Assembly: GCF_003573695.1 (NCBI RefSeq) | Contig: NC_039358.1 | Location: 152,262,920 to 152,326,919 of the forward strand | Direction: 5' to 3' | DNA: 64,000 bases | Source of the DNA: Papaver somniferum | Taxonomy: Eukaryota; Streptophyta; Magnoliopsida; Ranunculales; Papaveraceae | Shown here: positions 1 to 11,277 of the stretch, piece by piece | Layout: each line of letters starts with the position of its first letter | Position numbering within the stretch: position 1 is the first letter of the stretch | Program-made: the position numbers and the translations under genes | Notes under the pieces: model-generated | The model's input: the letters and a program-made list of their open reading frames with translations, nothing else | The model's database searches: none | What the model was told of the DNA's origin: nothing

Positions 1-890
1 CTTGACATAATCATTTGGATGTTCGTTGTTTCGCTGAAACATTCTTCCTAAGTGTGACAGAGTGATCCGCCCAAGCCACGGATTCTTTCTCAGCATGATG
101 ACGCGGGCATCATAATCTTCTTGAGGCTGCTCTCTTAAGGCGTCGGCTCCAGTAGATCTGAAGATGTCCCGGGATTTCTCTTGTCCGGGTTGACATAATA
201 GGCGAACCCCTTTATGATGATTTGAAGATGTGTCAAGCCTTCTTTGTTATCATAGATGTTCGAACCCTCAAAATTACACCATGTTCTGGATCTACACGTT
301 TTGATAATAAAGTGATAGCCGGACTCCTGACCATAAATTGGTAGCAGTGGTGGAATAGAGGTAGACCTTTTCTTGTGTGATCTCTGCAGGTGTCTTTCTA
401 GGAATCCATTGGTGTTGAGATTTGTTGTCGTCTATCTCCATACTGGAACAACGGCTACGCGAATCCTCCCTTTATCTATCTGGGTGTGGATCCTGGTGAT
501 GTTAATATCAATGATAACTTTGAGGCATTTCTGGTTTGCTCCATATAACACTCGTGGTGTTACAGAGAAGGCGGTTTCTCCATCCGGACCTTCGAGAGAC
601 ATCGTTGTGCTCTTTAAGGTAGTAGTCACGTCTTCATGTGTCTTCACGCGGCTTTCTGGTCCTTTCATATGGGAGATTTACTAGTGCTCAGCTATCCAAG
701 GCTTTTCCAGTAGCATTGCTTGAAAAATCATTTTTGTGAAGCTTCTTAGCGAATGAAACACCGGAATTAAAATTGGTTGTTGAACCTAAATTGAATTTAA
801 TAATTGAATTGGATCTAAGATCCACCCTTTTGAAACTGAGAAAACTGGAATGAATATTGAAATATTGATCTTGCAACCGAGAGATCAATC
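1..890 (-). mobile_element. Internal 5' region of a minus-strand gypsy-type LTR element, truncated by window edge
   Basis: This stretch lies immediately downstream (minus strand) of a primer-binding site and a long LTR, so it is the leader and start of the internal domain of an LTR retrotransposon that runs off the left edge. Minus-strand open frames are short: one covers 688-978 and overlaps the primer site, and another near 1-190 contains the string NPWLGRITLSHLGRMFQ. No gag, protease or polymerase motif is visible. The gypsy assignment rests on the primer site alone. It could be a gag-proximal extra ORF as in Ogre-like elements, but I do not recognise the protein. Confidence 0.4.
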
Positions 891-908
891 TCCCACTGTG
901 GTCGCCAA
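891..908 (-). other. Primer-binding site of the left-edge gypsy-type element
   Basis: Read on the minus strand this is TTGGCGACCACAGTGGGA, resembling the TGGCGACTCCGCTGGGGA type primer site of plant Tat/Ogre-like Ty3/gypsy elements. It starts one base after the CA end of the adjacent LTR, which fixes the strand and the LTR boundary. Confidence 0.55.
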
Positions 909-1252
909 TTGTTTGAGGGCAAAAACTGATTTTGCTGTTTTTAGTAAATTTGGGTGTGTTGATGAGAAACGAATTCAAACCCTAAACAAATGTACTGCAC
1001 AGGAGTACTTTTGAGTTCGAGAGATCAATCTGTAAGACTCTGGCCTAAACCAAGAAATGGCCGTTCTAGATTCAATTCGGTCACAAAGTGAAGGAGAAGG
1101 GTTGATCTTAGGGAGGGAAGTGAAGAAGGTGTTTGAGATCAAAATTTTGAATTATGAAGGTATGGCTGTTTTATGACTTGTATCAGAAAATGGTTTCTGG
1201 ATACTTGTGTTAATAACACTTGTGTTCCCCCTTTTTGAAATAGGTTGAACAC

Positions 1253-1265
1253 CTATTTATATAAG
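1253..1265 (-). promoter_or_regulatory. TATA box of the left-edge LTR
   Basis: The minus strand reads ACTTATATAAATAGG here, a strong TATA box about 350 bp from the LTR 3' end, as expected for the U3/R boundary. It supports the minus-strand orientation. Confidence 0.5.
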
Positions 1266-1616
1266 TCATTGAGCGCACCCTGATCTTATAGGAAGTGGAG
1301 GAAGTTAAGTAGTGGGAGAAGTGGGTTTGTGCGGAAGTGGTGATCACCACGTTTCCATCATGAGGGAAAACTGATCACGCTTTCACCCACTATCTCATTG
1401 TTGTTAACCGTCCGTTCTTCCTGACACGTTCTCGTAATGGGCGCGTTGCACGCCGCACGCTGTAAACCGCCAGACCAATACCCCAGTGAATGTCCCCCAG
1501 TTTGTGACATGTTTGATGTCTCGAGTGAATGGGTCAAGTCGTGAGACTTGCTGCTAAAAGCAGCATACAATGCTTTTAGATCAAATAATAAATTATTTGT
1601 GAAACCAATACTTATA

Positions 1617-1670
1617 AAGCATAGCTTATAATCGATGTATCCGAAGCATTGCTTATAATCGATGTATATG
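1617..1670. repeat. Two 27-bp tandem repeat units
   Basis: Two adjacent copies (1617-1643 and 1644-1670) share the core GCTTATAATCGATGTAT, followed by a partial third (AAGCAT). They sit in the U3 part of the left-edge LTR. Confidence 0.7.
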
Positions 1671-1839
1671 AAGCATCAGTGTTTTAAAGCTCGATCGGAT
1701 TAGTTGCGGATTAAGCGTCTTAAAAGGAGCACGACCGCCCTCTTATAGGGAGTTGGTGGGTGCTACGCACGCATCCCAAGGAGTGGCCGATCAGTTCTTA
1801 TAGGAGAGTGGCGACTGGTAGCCATTATAAAATCCTATC

Positions 1840-3060
1840 GGTCGATCCAAGTTAGATCTGGACCGCTTAAATCGGCTAGCCAAGCTGAGTGGCTGAAGCG
1901 ATTTGCGGAAGTTAATGACTGCTATTGAATTACATGAAAGCAGCATAACTAGTTACCTTTGGGCGATCGTTTGGGATCTTATGAGCTAGTTGTTGCTTGG
2001 ACGATTGTCCCTCATGAAAGAAGAGTGAATGATGATCACAACGACATCTTGTTAGTCACCTGAAATCAAATCTAGGCCGGTCAACTCGTATGGCGAAGTT
2101 GGCTAAGTTGGACGGCGAAGATGATTTGCGGCAGTTGCATACTACCGTTGATTTAATTTTAGGGTTTAGGGGCCGCGCGGCCAACCCTGGTTTTGGATAG
2201 TCGAATCAAAGAACTGGGCGCTGATTCGAACAAGCCGATTGGCCATGTGCAAAGATGAGCCGTCGGTGAATATGCTAACATATCCCGGGCCATCTAAAAT
2301 TAGATCCAAACCACTCGATTCGGCTGGCGAAGATGGATGGTCGTGATCGATTTGCGGCACTAACATACTGCCGCAAACACCAATTGGGGTTTCAAAGCAG
2401 CGCGTTCACCCTATTTTTGGTGAACGATTCTATACGCTCTTGGCTTGCCATGAGCAAATCGATCAACCAAGGGTGGAGTTGGGTCGACGGTGAACGCGAA
2501 GATACCTCATTGGCCACCTGAAACTGGATCTAGGTCGTCCGACCAGGTTGGCGAAGATGGACGGACACGATCAACTTGCGGCAGTTGTATGATGTCGCAA
2601 CCCATATTAGGGTTTTGGAATAGCGCATTCGCTCTAGTTTGGGCAAACGTTTTAACACTCCCGGGACTTGCCATGGGCAGGTCGATCGACTAAGGGAGAA
2701 ATTAAGCTGCCAGTGAACACGCCAATACTTCTTTGATCATTCGAGATGCGATCTACGTCGTCCAACTAGGCTGGCTAAGTTGGACGGATGTGATGGATTT
2801 TGAGACCGTTTTTGACGGTCTTAGTTCGTTTGAGTATGTTTTGCCAACATCACGATCACCCACATTAGGGTCAATCGTTCGAAGCGCTGTGGATGTTCTA
2901 GATGGGATTCGCTCGGTCGGGATGCTAGTGGGCCCGCCGGTGGTCATTGTGATGATCGCCTAATTTTTCCAGGAGTAGTCTAGGCTTGCTGAATCTTGCG
3001 TCCAAACCGTGTGGCCGTGATCATTTTTGAGACTGATATTAACAGTCCAGATTTTCCCTA
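1840..3060. repeat. Degenerate ~225-bp tandem repeat array in the left-edge LTR
   Basis: Five to six diverged units recur at about 1850, 2068, 2300, 2524, 2745 and possibly 2990. Each has a block like GATCTAGGTCG, then GGCTGGCGAAG, GATGGACGG and often TTTGCGGCAGT near the middle. Spacing is 218-245 bp. The array is visibly richer in G+C and CpG than the AT-rich copia DNA on its right. Coding potential is not convincing. Confidence 0.6.
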
Positions 3061-3492
3061 AGGAATTTAAATGTGTTCGATCGAGCTAACTTAAAAGTGC
3101 GTCGATACAAAATTCTCTTTGTCAGAGAGTGATGCATCCTATGCGAGTACTTCCATGCGGATCTCAATACTGACACTTCGGGAGATTCATGCTACTCTTC
3201 TGAGTGTGAACATTTAATCGTCATGTCATGTCAATATTGAGAGTTCGGCTAGGAACATAGCATAGGAAAATACTAGGCAAGTCATGCATTAGTGAATAAT
3301 GCTGGTGGAAGATAAAATTCACAGAATATTTTGGGATTGTTGTTGCACGCACCATTCTGAGTAAATTTCATATATACAGATATATTGAATTGCTCAATAC
3401 ATATGTGAACGAAGAGGCTTAAGCACTCATTGTTTTTAAATGGCTTTTGTTCCTTTGCAGATGACATCGCATTAAAATACATGGTTTACGAT

Positions 3493-5877
3493 TCAAAAAA
3501 CGGGGGTCTAACAACACCACCCAATATTTCTCTTAGCAATCTGTATGAACTAACTCCGAAATACTTTGCTAGAGAATCAACTAGACAGTCAGACTCAATC
3601 TAGATAAAAGTATCTCAAGGATTTAATATCTCTCTCTTGATTTGATTTTTACTCAAGCTAAAAACAATAGCGAGTCTTTATCAAATACAAGGAATACTTG
3701 GACGGTGCCAAAGACCAATGTCCAAGGATCAATCAATATCAATCAAAAACCAAAGGTTGGATTTCCAATTGATGATCACAAATGCACAACCTGTATTATT
3801 TCAATTATATAAAATATAATGCGTTAAAGAAATAACACAGACACCAGAAATTTTGTTAACGAGGAAACCGCAAATGCAGAAAAACCCCGGGACCTAGTCC
3901 AGATTGAATACACACCGTATTAAGCCGCTATAGACACTATCCTACTGCAAACTAACTTTGTACTGGACTATAGTTAAACCACAATCAGTCTCCCACCGAT
4001 CCAAGGTACAGTTGTACTCCTACGCCTCTGATCCCAGCAGGATACTGTGCACTTGATTCCCTTAGCTGATCTCACCCACAACCAAGAGTTGATGTAACCC
4101 AAAATCACAGACTTGATAATAAACAGATCTGTCTCACACAGAAAAGTCTATAAAAGGATAAATCTGTCTCCCAGAGATAAACCTAGGTTTTGCTCCGTCT
4201 TTTGATATGAAATCAAGGTGAACAGGAACCAATTGATAATCCGGTCTTATATTCCCGAAAAACATCCTAGATTAATCAATCACCTCTCTAAAATCCTTCC
4301 TGACTACACAAGCAGATTGTCGAGGAATCACAAACAGTGAGACGAAGATGTTTGTGACTTCTTTATCTTTCCTATCGGAGAACTCTCACGATCTCAAGCT
4401 AATCAATCGATTGTACTGGTACGATATAAGATGCAAGATCAGATCACACAACTACGATAAAGTAGTATCGGTCTGGCTTCACAATACCAATGAAGTCTTT
4501 AAGTCGTTAACCTGATTTTAGAGAAGAAAATCAAAGGTTAATGGAGATAGACTCTAGCGGATGCACTAGTAGCACACAGACGTGTGGGGATTAGTTTTGC
4601 ACAATGCTAGATGTCTCCTTTAGATAGCCTTCAGATCAGGGTTTTTCCTTAGTTACAAAGCAATCCTTATTCACTGTTAGATGAAAACCTGATTTGGATT
4701 CAAGCTAATATTCTCAACCGTTAGATCGAAAACTTAGCTTGTCACACACACTTGGGTAGACATTTACTGGTTCGTGAAAACCATGCCCAAACGTGTACGT
4801 GTATGTTGGTTCAACATAGTAACCCAAAAGGTTAACCATATGAGCATTTCATAGTAACCTTGTTCTTCTTCACCCTAACTAGTTCAATTGACTCAAATGA
4901 ACTAGTTAAAGAGTTGTTCAATTGCTATGAGATCTTATGTAACTACACAAGACACAATTGAAACAAAGATGATTCGATTGATTGAATCGGCTCATGAACA
5001 TTATAGCTACAGTTTGCATAAAGCATTCCTTAGTAATTTAATGTTTCGTGTTTAGAGCACATCTTTAGATCGTAACCTCTTAAGTTCACAAACAAGTTCG
5101 CGGACTTAAGTTAATCGGTTGAATTTTCCAAGCTCAGCAGAAATTCTAAAGAGAACTTCCGCCAGTTCGCGGACTGAGTTCGGGAATTAGCACACAAACG
5201 AGTTTTGGAAAATCCAGCAGAAATTCTCGGTCGAGAACTTCCGACAGTTCGCGGACTTGGCAAGCCAATTCCACAATCCTCCTGATTTCTCTTGATCAAC
5301 AATGTTCGAAAATTTTGGTTCAACGAATACATGGTTATGTAATCTAAACTCTCATTTCAATCGTTGAGACATTCTCAGAGGATGCTATGTAGCCGTTATT
5401 CACAGACCGATTCACGTCAGAGCAATTTTCAAAGTGATTGAAACTTTTCATGACTTTTGTCACTAGGTGAAGATAAACTTGATCAAAGCGAAACGCTTTA
5501 CCAACACACAATTTCGAGATTAAAGATAAGCAATGAATGCTCAGCTCGAAATGTCAGATGTGTATGATCTAGTCTATATAACATACGACTTTTGTCTCAT
5601 AAGAAGTAGGAGATAGAATAGATAGACTTATGAGTGATAGATAAGTTCAAGTCTCCACATACCTTTTTGTTGATGAAGTTCCACGGTTCCTTGTATAGAT
5701 CTTCGTCGTTGTATGATGAATCGCCATGAAGTCCTTGAGCTCAACTACACTTTTCTATCCTAGTCCGAGACTTAGCTATGTAGGCTAGAAATCAAGACTT
5801 ATAGTTTTGATCACTAACATTGACAAACATGCTTGAGATAGCAACGCATGCGAGGTTGACCGAGCTATGCTCTAACA
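3493..5877 (-). mobile_element. 3' LTR of copia A element A1 (minus strand)
   Basis: The right end reads TGTTAGAGCATAGCTCGG on the minus strand and abuts a polypurine tract (5878-5891), so this is a 3' LTR. The left end, GACCCCCG followed by a T-run, matches the other A LTRs (GACCCCCGCATTTTCA) but is mutated, so the boundary is uncertain by a few bases. About 2.4 kb long. No 5-bp duplication could be matched because the 5' end of A1 is missing. Confidence 0.75.
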
Positions 5878-5891
5878 ATCTCCCCCTTTGT
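5878..5891 (-). other. Polypurine tract of A1
   Basis: Minus strand ACAAAGGGGGAGAT directly before the LTR start. The same tract precedes every A and B LTR here (5878, 9771, 17779, 27066, 34171), a SIRE/Maximus-type signal that primes plus-strand DNA synthesis. Confidence 0.75.
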
Positions 5892-7752
5892 CAATTTTTA
5901 GTGACAAAACTATTAATACATATAGAATACAAAAAAGATAAACTCTAGTGGCTCCTATTCCATAGTCTAATCTTCAACGTTCCTTGAAATCTCCGTCCTT
6001 CCAAGTACTCCAATGATCCCAAAGGTTGTAAGTTTAGCACCATCGTTGTTGAAGATCCGTAGCTATAACGATGAGAGAAATCGAGATTCTCGATCACTAT
6101 TATACAGTGTCATAGTATTATTATATAACATCAAAGTCCAATTGTATCACGACTTTAACAATAATACTATGGTGATATGTATCACTCCCCCTTAGTCAAT
6201 ACTCCATCTCGATCATGGAAACCACTCCCTTACACAATGATCCGAAAACCATATGTATTTGTAGTATGAACTACAATATTTCTCCCCCTTTTTGTCAATA
6301 AAATTGGCAAAAGTACAAGAATGAGGTCATAATGAAATTTCCACAAGAGACATTTCATGACCAAAAGAAAAACACATACCAACTTAATTTAGATGCAATC
6401 TAATAGCCGAAGCTAACAACATTCATCAAGGAGTTTTAAGATACAAGATAACCCCTATAAAATTCCACAGCCGCACTCCCCGCAAGATATTACCATTAAG
6501 CACAAGTTCAAAATAACTCTCCCCCATTTGATGTCATTCCCGAGAGAACAACAAGAGCGACCTTAATTTCGAAAGAAAAGAATGATTTTTTATTGGACAC
6601 CAAAAACCATAGGAATGATTTTATATATCCAAACCTCAACCAAATTAACCACAAGTAAACCCATGGTTAATTCAATTGGAATACGCAACTAAATCAAACC
6701 ACAAAAGTGATCAATTTAATTGAAAGTGCTCAACATAAGTAAACTCACAGAGCTACGACTAAGTCAATCATATGGAGATGACTAACTTAACCGTTCAAAT
6801 ACTCAATATAAGGAAAACCTTACGGAATATATGACTACATTAACCAAAGAACATGATAGTGTATCCATTCATATACTCAACACAAGAACTTGTGGAATAT
6901 ATGAAAACTCAACTAGATTAATTACAAGAGAACCTATCATTAATCTAATTGGAATACAAACAACCAAACTAATCACCGAAGTAATCAATTTAATTATTTT
7001 GGGCTCAACATAAGAGAACTTACGGAGCCCCGACTAAGTTCATCATAGAATATGACAACCTTAACCGTACATGTACTCGACATAAGAAAGAAGACTTATG
7101 GAGTACTAACTAAATAACCAAACTAGTTGATTAATTTAGTTCCTAATGCTCGACATATAGCATCTTATGGAACAACCAACAAAGCCAAGGTAAATCGACT
7201 TAGTTGTAAGGTGCTCAACATAAGACACACAATGGAGCCTTCACGATAAAACATAATAAAATGGATCAATGAAGATCAATACTGTGGATAACATACAAGG
7301 ATCTATTCTATTTTCCATCATAACGACATAATAGACCTTATCCTTGTTGAACAAAAGATTTCATCCTATTTTCCATCAAATACATGATTGCATAGGCATA
7401 TCTTTTGTATATGTCAAAAGTCTATTCGTCCTTTCATCAATACGAATAACTATTCATAACGAATTTACTTTTTACTGCAATATGGGACCTTCAAGTTCAC
7501 GGACGTAAACAATACATATCTCATAAAAATATTGCAATATCACAAACCATTAAAATACTGCAATAAACATCATCCTCCAAATATTTCTAGAATTTAATAA
7601 CCAGTAAACCTAAAAAATAACATAAGAAGATGAAAACAAAAATAGTTATGTGTAGTCACAATCATCGCTATTCAAAGCACTAGTTATTCTTCCAACTAAT
7701 CCAAAAAGAAGACATACTAGGCATATAACTAGAACCACGATCAGACGAAAAG
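5892..7752 (-). mobile_element. 3' untranslated region of A1, with degenerate tandem repeats
   Basis: A non-coding stretch between the small ORF and the polypurine tract. It contains further polypurine-like runs (for example minus-strand CTAAGGGGGAG near 6187-6195 and AAAAAGGGGGAGA near 6282). Between about 6640 and 7220 lie degenerate repeats built from TCACAAGAGAAC and GCTCAACATAAG-like blocks, homologous to those at 16700-17040 and 34930-35225. The open frames at 6013-6195 and 6831-7013 look like chance. Confidence 0.65.
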
Positions 7753-8013
7753 CTAAATCCTGTCTGCAACCAGGGATTGAACAAGAACGAGTTCCTCAGA
7801 TGCCTTCCTTAGTTCGTCTTTTAGGTAGCCTAGATTCCGTGTTGCGATACCAAGTTGTTCGCGAACGACCTTAAAGTCTCCAAGAAGATTTCCTACCAGT
7901 TGTGAAGAAATCTGAACTGGCAGTTTGTCTTCGTTTTCATGATCAAGAGCATGAAAGCAGGAGATATCAATAAAACAGAGCTCAACATCATCAAACTTGT
8001 TGCTTCCCTCCAT
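7753..8013 (-). CDS. Small accessory coiled-coil ORF of A1 (ORF2)
   Basis: An 87-codon frame starting at the ATG of MEGSNKF (a longer frame upstream begins at GTG). It lies between the gag remnant and the 3' UTR. The second half (EQLGIATRNLGYLKDELRKA and on) has heptad-like leucine spacing. By eye it resembles the 139-codon ORF at 35741-36160 in the same position of A4: both have a Cys pair, an Asp/Glu-Asn stretch and a final LVLVQSLV / LVLMKAQV segment. A third, more diverged ORF lies at 15835-16197. Function unknown; position recalls the extra env-like ORF of SIRE elements, but no signal peptide or membrane span is seen. Confidence 0.45.
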   Translation of the reverse strand: MEGSNKFDDVELCFIDISCFHALDHENEDKLPVQISSQLVGNLLGDFKVVREQLGIATRNLGYLKDELRKASEELVLVQSLVADRI

Positions 8014-8382
8014 TGTGTACTGAAAAGACTTTAGAAAATCTTTTTGCACTTCTGAAACACTTTATAAAATAAGGGATTCCATCAAACCCTAGGAAACAAG
8101 ACGTTCATGAGGGTTGGTGTGTGTACTAGAGATACGGGCCTATGAAAGACCAAAGAATCCCAAAGAGAAAGAGAAATAAATGTTGAGGAGCAAACGGAAT
8201 AAGTAACATCAAATGCAGTACAATCCTGACAGTTTTTCTCAAGATGAAAATCCTGAGAATCATGAGCATCCCTTTTTAACAAATCATCATAAAAAAGGAT
8301 GCAATCATGAACATGGCATGGATCAACTGTCAGGAGGAAGAAAAGAGAGAATCCAATACTTCCAATTCAGACTTCTTACATG

Positions 8383-8715
8383 TCAACAATCGAGAGAATT
8401 AGAGGAACCTGACCTTTTCTTTCTTCTGTTCCTTTTTCTCTTTTCAGATTGATTTAACAGATCCGTTAGACTTTTGCCATTCTTTTTTCTTCCTTTGTAG
8501 AAATCCTTCGAAGGAACATGGCATGGATCAACTTTATCACACTTCATCCCTTGATAGCGAAAGTCCTTGATTCTTCCAATCTGTGATACAGGTTTAACAA
8601 CTTCTTTAGACATCCATGTAAGAATGTTACGAAGTTTTTCATTTATTTTCCGAAGACGACACCTTTGCTCAGAGGGTCCTTTGTTCCCGCAGAAATAGCA
8701 GTGAAAAAGGATTTA
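8383..8715 (-). pseudogene. Gag C-terminal fragment of A1 with altered zinc knuckle
   Basis: Minus-strand frame with the knuckle CYFCGNKGPSEQRC followed by basic sequence (RLRKINEKLRNIL, then a Lys/Arg-rich tail near 8383-8450). It matches the C-terminal part of the gag at 21468-22652 (CRYCGNKGRLERRC). The canonical CX2CX4HX4C has lost its His (Pro here). Upstream gag sequence is missing because the A1 sequence stops near 8740, where plus-strand B DNA begins. Confidence 0.55.
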
Positions 8716-8740
8716 TATTCAGTGGTTCTCTTACTAGCAT

Positions 8741-9770
8741 GGTATCAATCGTTTAGGCTTACAAAATTACGGTGCAATTGCGGTGCTTATAATGTCTATT
8801 ATTGTTTCAATTGCTTCCGGTTTAGGTGAATAATTATGCAAGTTAATTTATTTTGGTTTGAATGAATTATTTATGGCTTAACGAAATAATATGTGTACGG
8901 GATGAGTTGTTTAATCCAATTCGATTCCGGATAAGAAACTAAGTTAATTCTGATCTTAGTTTGTCTTGTCAAAGTGAGGTTTCGGTTATTCAAGTCTAAT
9001 CGAATGCCTAAACAAAGAAATACTAGTTAACTAACCTAGTATTTGGTTTGTTTAAAATTGAAAGGTCTAAGTTTATGGATAATTAGAACCTGATGAGAAA
9101 AATGGAGTTTATTCTTTATTTTGGTCTTATCGTATTAAGCGGTTGTTTTTGAACAATCGGTTTAGAAAAAGAACTAATATGATTAGTCGTTTTTGGTTTG
9201 CTAAACTAAATGGGAAAAACATTTTCGGGCAATTGTTTCCTTGGTAACATATCAAAATAAGACTACTTGTAGTTTCGGTTTTGATATTGGTTATCAGAAC
9301 ATGATGTGTGGAACCCTCGTTCCTAACTCTACAGGTTTGCAAGTCTATTCAAAGATTTGTAAGATTCGTGTTGTCCTTTATTTTTTCGTTTCTTTGTCAT
9401 TTTTGTGACAAAAAAGGGGAGAAATATATGGAGTAAACAAGTGATACTAGCATTGATTTTATATTAATTGGTATCACTAAGGAAAAGAACATTGGTATTT
9501 GAATGTTTTATCTAACGAAAGAGTGAAAACACAGACTAAGGGGGAGTAACATGTCATATAGATTGGTATAAAAAAGATGTGCGGATTGAATATATACCTA
9601 TCTTCCTTAGGGGGAGTATTTTCTTTGTTATTATAATGTCAACATCGACATTTTCAAGGATTGAATGTAAGCAATTTCACTGTGCTTTTGAATCGGGAAT
9701 CAAGGGGATTGTAATGAATTATTGTAATTTGTTTATCCATATGATGTAAGAGTTATGTCACTAAAATTGA
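8741..9770 (+). mobile_element. 3' untranslated region of B1
   Basis: Non-coding. It carries a series of polypurine-like motifs: AAAAAGGGGA at 9411, TAAGGGGGAG at 9537, TAGGGGGAG at 9608, then the true tract at 9771. The minus-strand open frame at 9127-9342 is not conserved and is judged chance. Confidence 0.55.
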
Positions 9771-9782
9771 CAAAGGGGGAGA
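9771..9782 (+). other. Polypurine tract of B1
   Basis: CAAAGGGGGAGA immediately before the LTR start TGTTAGAG, preceded by CACTAAAATTGA, as in the A elements. Confidence 0.75.
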
Positions 9783-10504
9783 TTGTTAGAGAATGGCTCG
9801 GTTGAACCCACCAAGCGTTGGTATGTCAAGTTTGGTTGTCATATTTTAGTGAATCAAAACTCATGTTAAGAGTCGCTTGATTATGTACTAGAGTTAAACT
9901 TCGTATAGGTTAGCTTGAAAGTATTAGGATATGAGACATTACAAGTATTGCGAAGACTTGAAGATGTGAAGAAGCAAGGAGCTACAACGACAACAATCAT
10001 CCTTCCACTTGAGGTTAGTGATATTTGACTTGAACTGTTTCATTCCCTAACATATCTATCAAGTCGTGCATATTGAAAACATAACTGCGAAGCATATTTT
10101 AACTCTAGATAGACATAGTATTAAGGAATACAATACGTGGTTTATTGCTTAACCATTAAACTTTGTAGATAAGACATCGCCATAATCATTTGAATGCTAT
10201 TGTGATTATGTATGGGTATGAGGTGAGGATTTCATCCTAGGGAACAATGTTTACATGTGTTCTAAGGAAGTAAGTTCATAAACTTGTTTTGTGAACTGAA
10301 AAGGAAATTGCCAGGTGTTATTGGTTTTGTTATTCATTGCATATCTTATGAACAGCCAATATGTGTGATAAAGTAGAACCGCTCACAACTTGTTGTGTTT
10401 TGGTAGAACTATTCACAAAGGCCTGACTTTTATATTGGTATAACTTTTATTAGTAAAATCAATCTTAAGTAATCACCTTGGTATGATCGGATTATGTCTG
10501 CCTT

Positions 10505-10720
10505 GGGTAAAGGGAATCGATCCTTGTAAGGGAAAGGGGAACCGATCCTAGTATGGGAAAGGGGGAACCGATCCTTGTAAGGGGTGCAGTACATCAAGGG
10601 GAACCGATCCTTGTATGGGGTGCAACAAGGTTTACAGCAGAAAGGGGAACCAATCATGTGAACATGTGCAACACCTATAAGTTAGATACCATATATATGT
10701 GGGAAACCGATCGTAGTACC
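10505..10720 (+). repeat. AACCGATCC short repeats in the B LTR
   Basis: About six copies of a motif like GGGGAACCGATCCTTGTA spaced 30-50 bp apart, with drift at the edges (AATCGATCC, AACCAATC, AACCGATCG). The same cluster is present inverted at 26155-26320 and 43200-43420 in the two B2 LTRs. Located about 550-760 bp upstream of the TATA box, so enhancer-like repeats are possible. Confidence 0.65.
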
Positions 10721-11268
10721 TAGTCAACCGAATCTTTTGGGAATCTAGTGTGACTATGTGTAGTACTCACATGGAGGTAGAACTGAAACTTGTTTTGGTA
10801 GAACCGTAAACCCATGATTGTGATTGAATGTTGGTTTGATCAATTACATAGTTCTTGAAAGTCAGGTGAATCAATTCTAAACTTGTTTGGAAGTGTGGAA
10901 AATCGGTTTCAAGGTTGTAAGTGTGAAAGAGAACTTACAAAGTTAAGATGTCGAAAAACTTTGAACACGTGCTGAGAATGTTTATTTCTATAATTGTTCA
11001 AAGATATTCCTTAACGGCTAAGGGAAGAGAATCACAGGATCGAAACACAAATAAGTTAAGAATTTTTTAATTAAGGTTATTAATTTCATTTGTATGGAAA
11101 TTACAGAATTAGTAATGTGCATTTACTAATTATATTTTCAAAGAGATTTCAATTGTTATTTTTGGACAGATCATTTCCAGGAATTATGAAAACCGAATCT
11201 GTGCATTTATGAATATCTTGAGAATATTTTCGATTTTGGAAATTCCTTGGTGTCCATATTTCCTTGTC

Positions 11269-11277
11269 TATAAATAC
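11269..11277 (+). promoter_or_regulatory. TATA box of the B1 LTR
   Basis: CTATAAATA within TTGTCTATAAATACACG. The same site is seen in both B2 LTRs on the minus strand (25544-25552 and 42652-42660). Confidence 0.5.

Larger units (their letters stand above)
910..3480 (-). mobile_element. Long LTR (5' LTR) of the left-edge gypsy-type element, minus strand
   Basis: The left end, read on the minus strand, is CCCTCAAACA and is followed by the primer-binding site, so it is the 3' end of a 5' LTR. A TATA box on the minus strand at 1253-1265 leaves about 350 bp for R plus U5. The upstream part is filled with degenerate tandem repeats (1840-3060). The right (5') end is not resolved: the sequence stays non-coding up to about 3490, where a copia A LTR begins, so the LTR may be truncated by that insertion. 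Short open frames at 2166-2963 lie in the repeats and are not considered genes. Confidence 0.5.

Noticed and set aside
373..684. 103-codon plus-strand ORF near the left edge
   Set aside because: The primer site and LTR show that the element is on the minus strand; the ORF has no recognisable motif and overlaps a minus-strand frame.
10430..10657. ORF with repeated YKDRFPL-like peptides (minus strand)
   Set aside because: It is the translation of the AACCGATCC repeat cluster in the B LTR, not a protein repeat.
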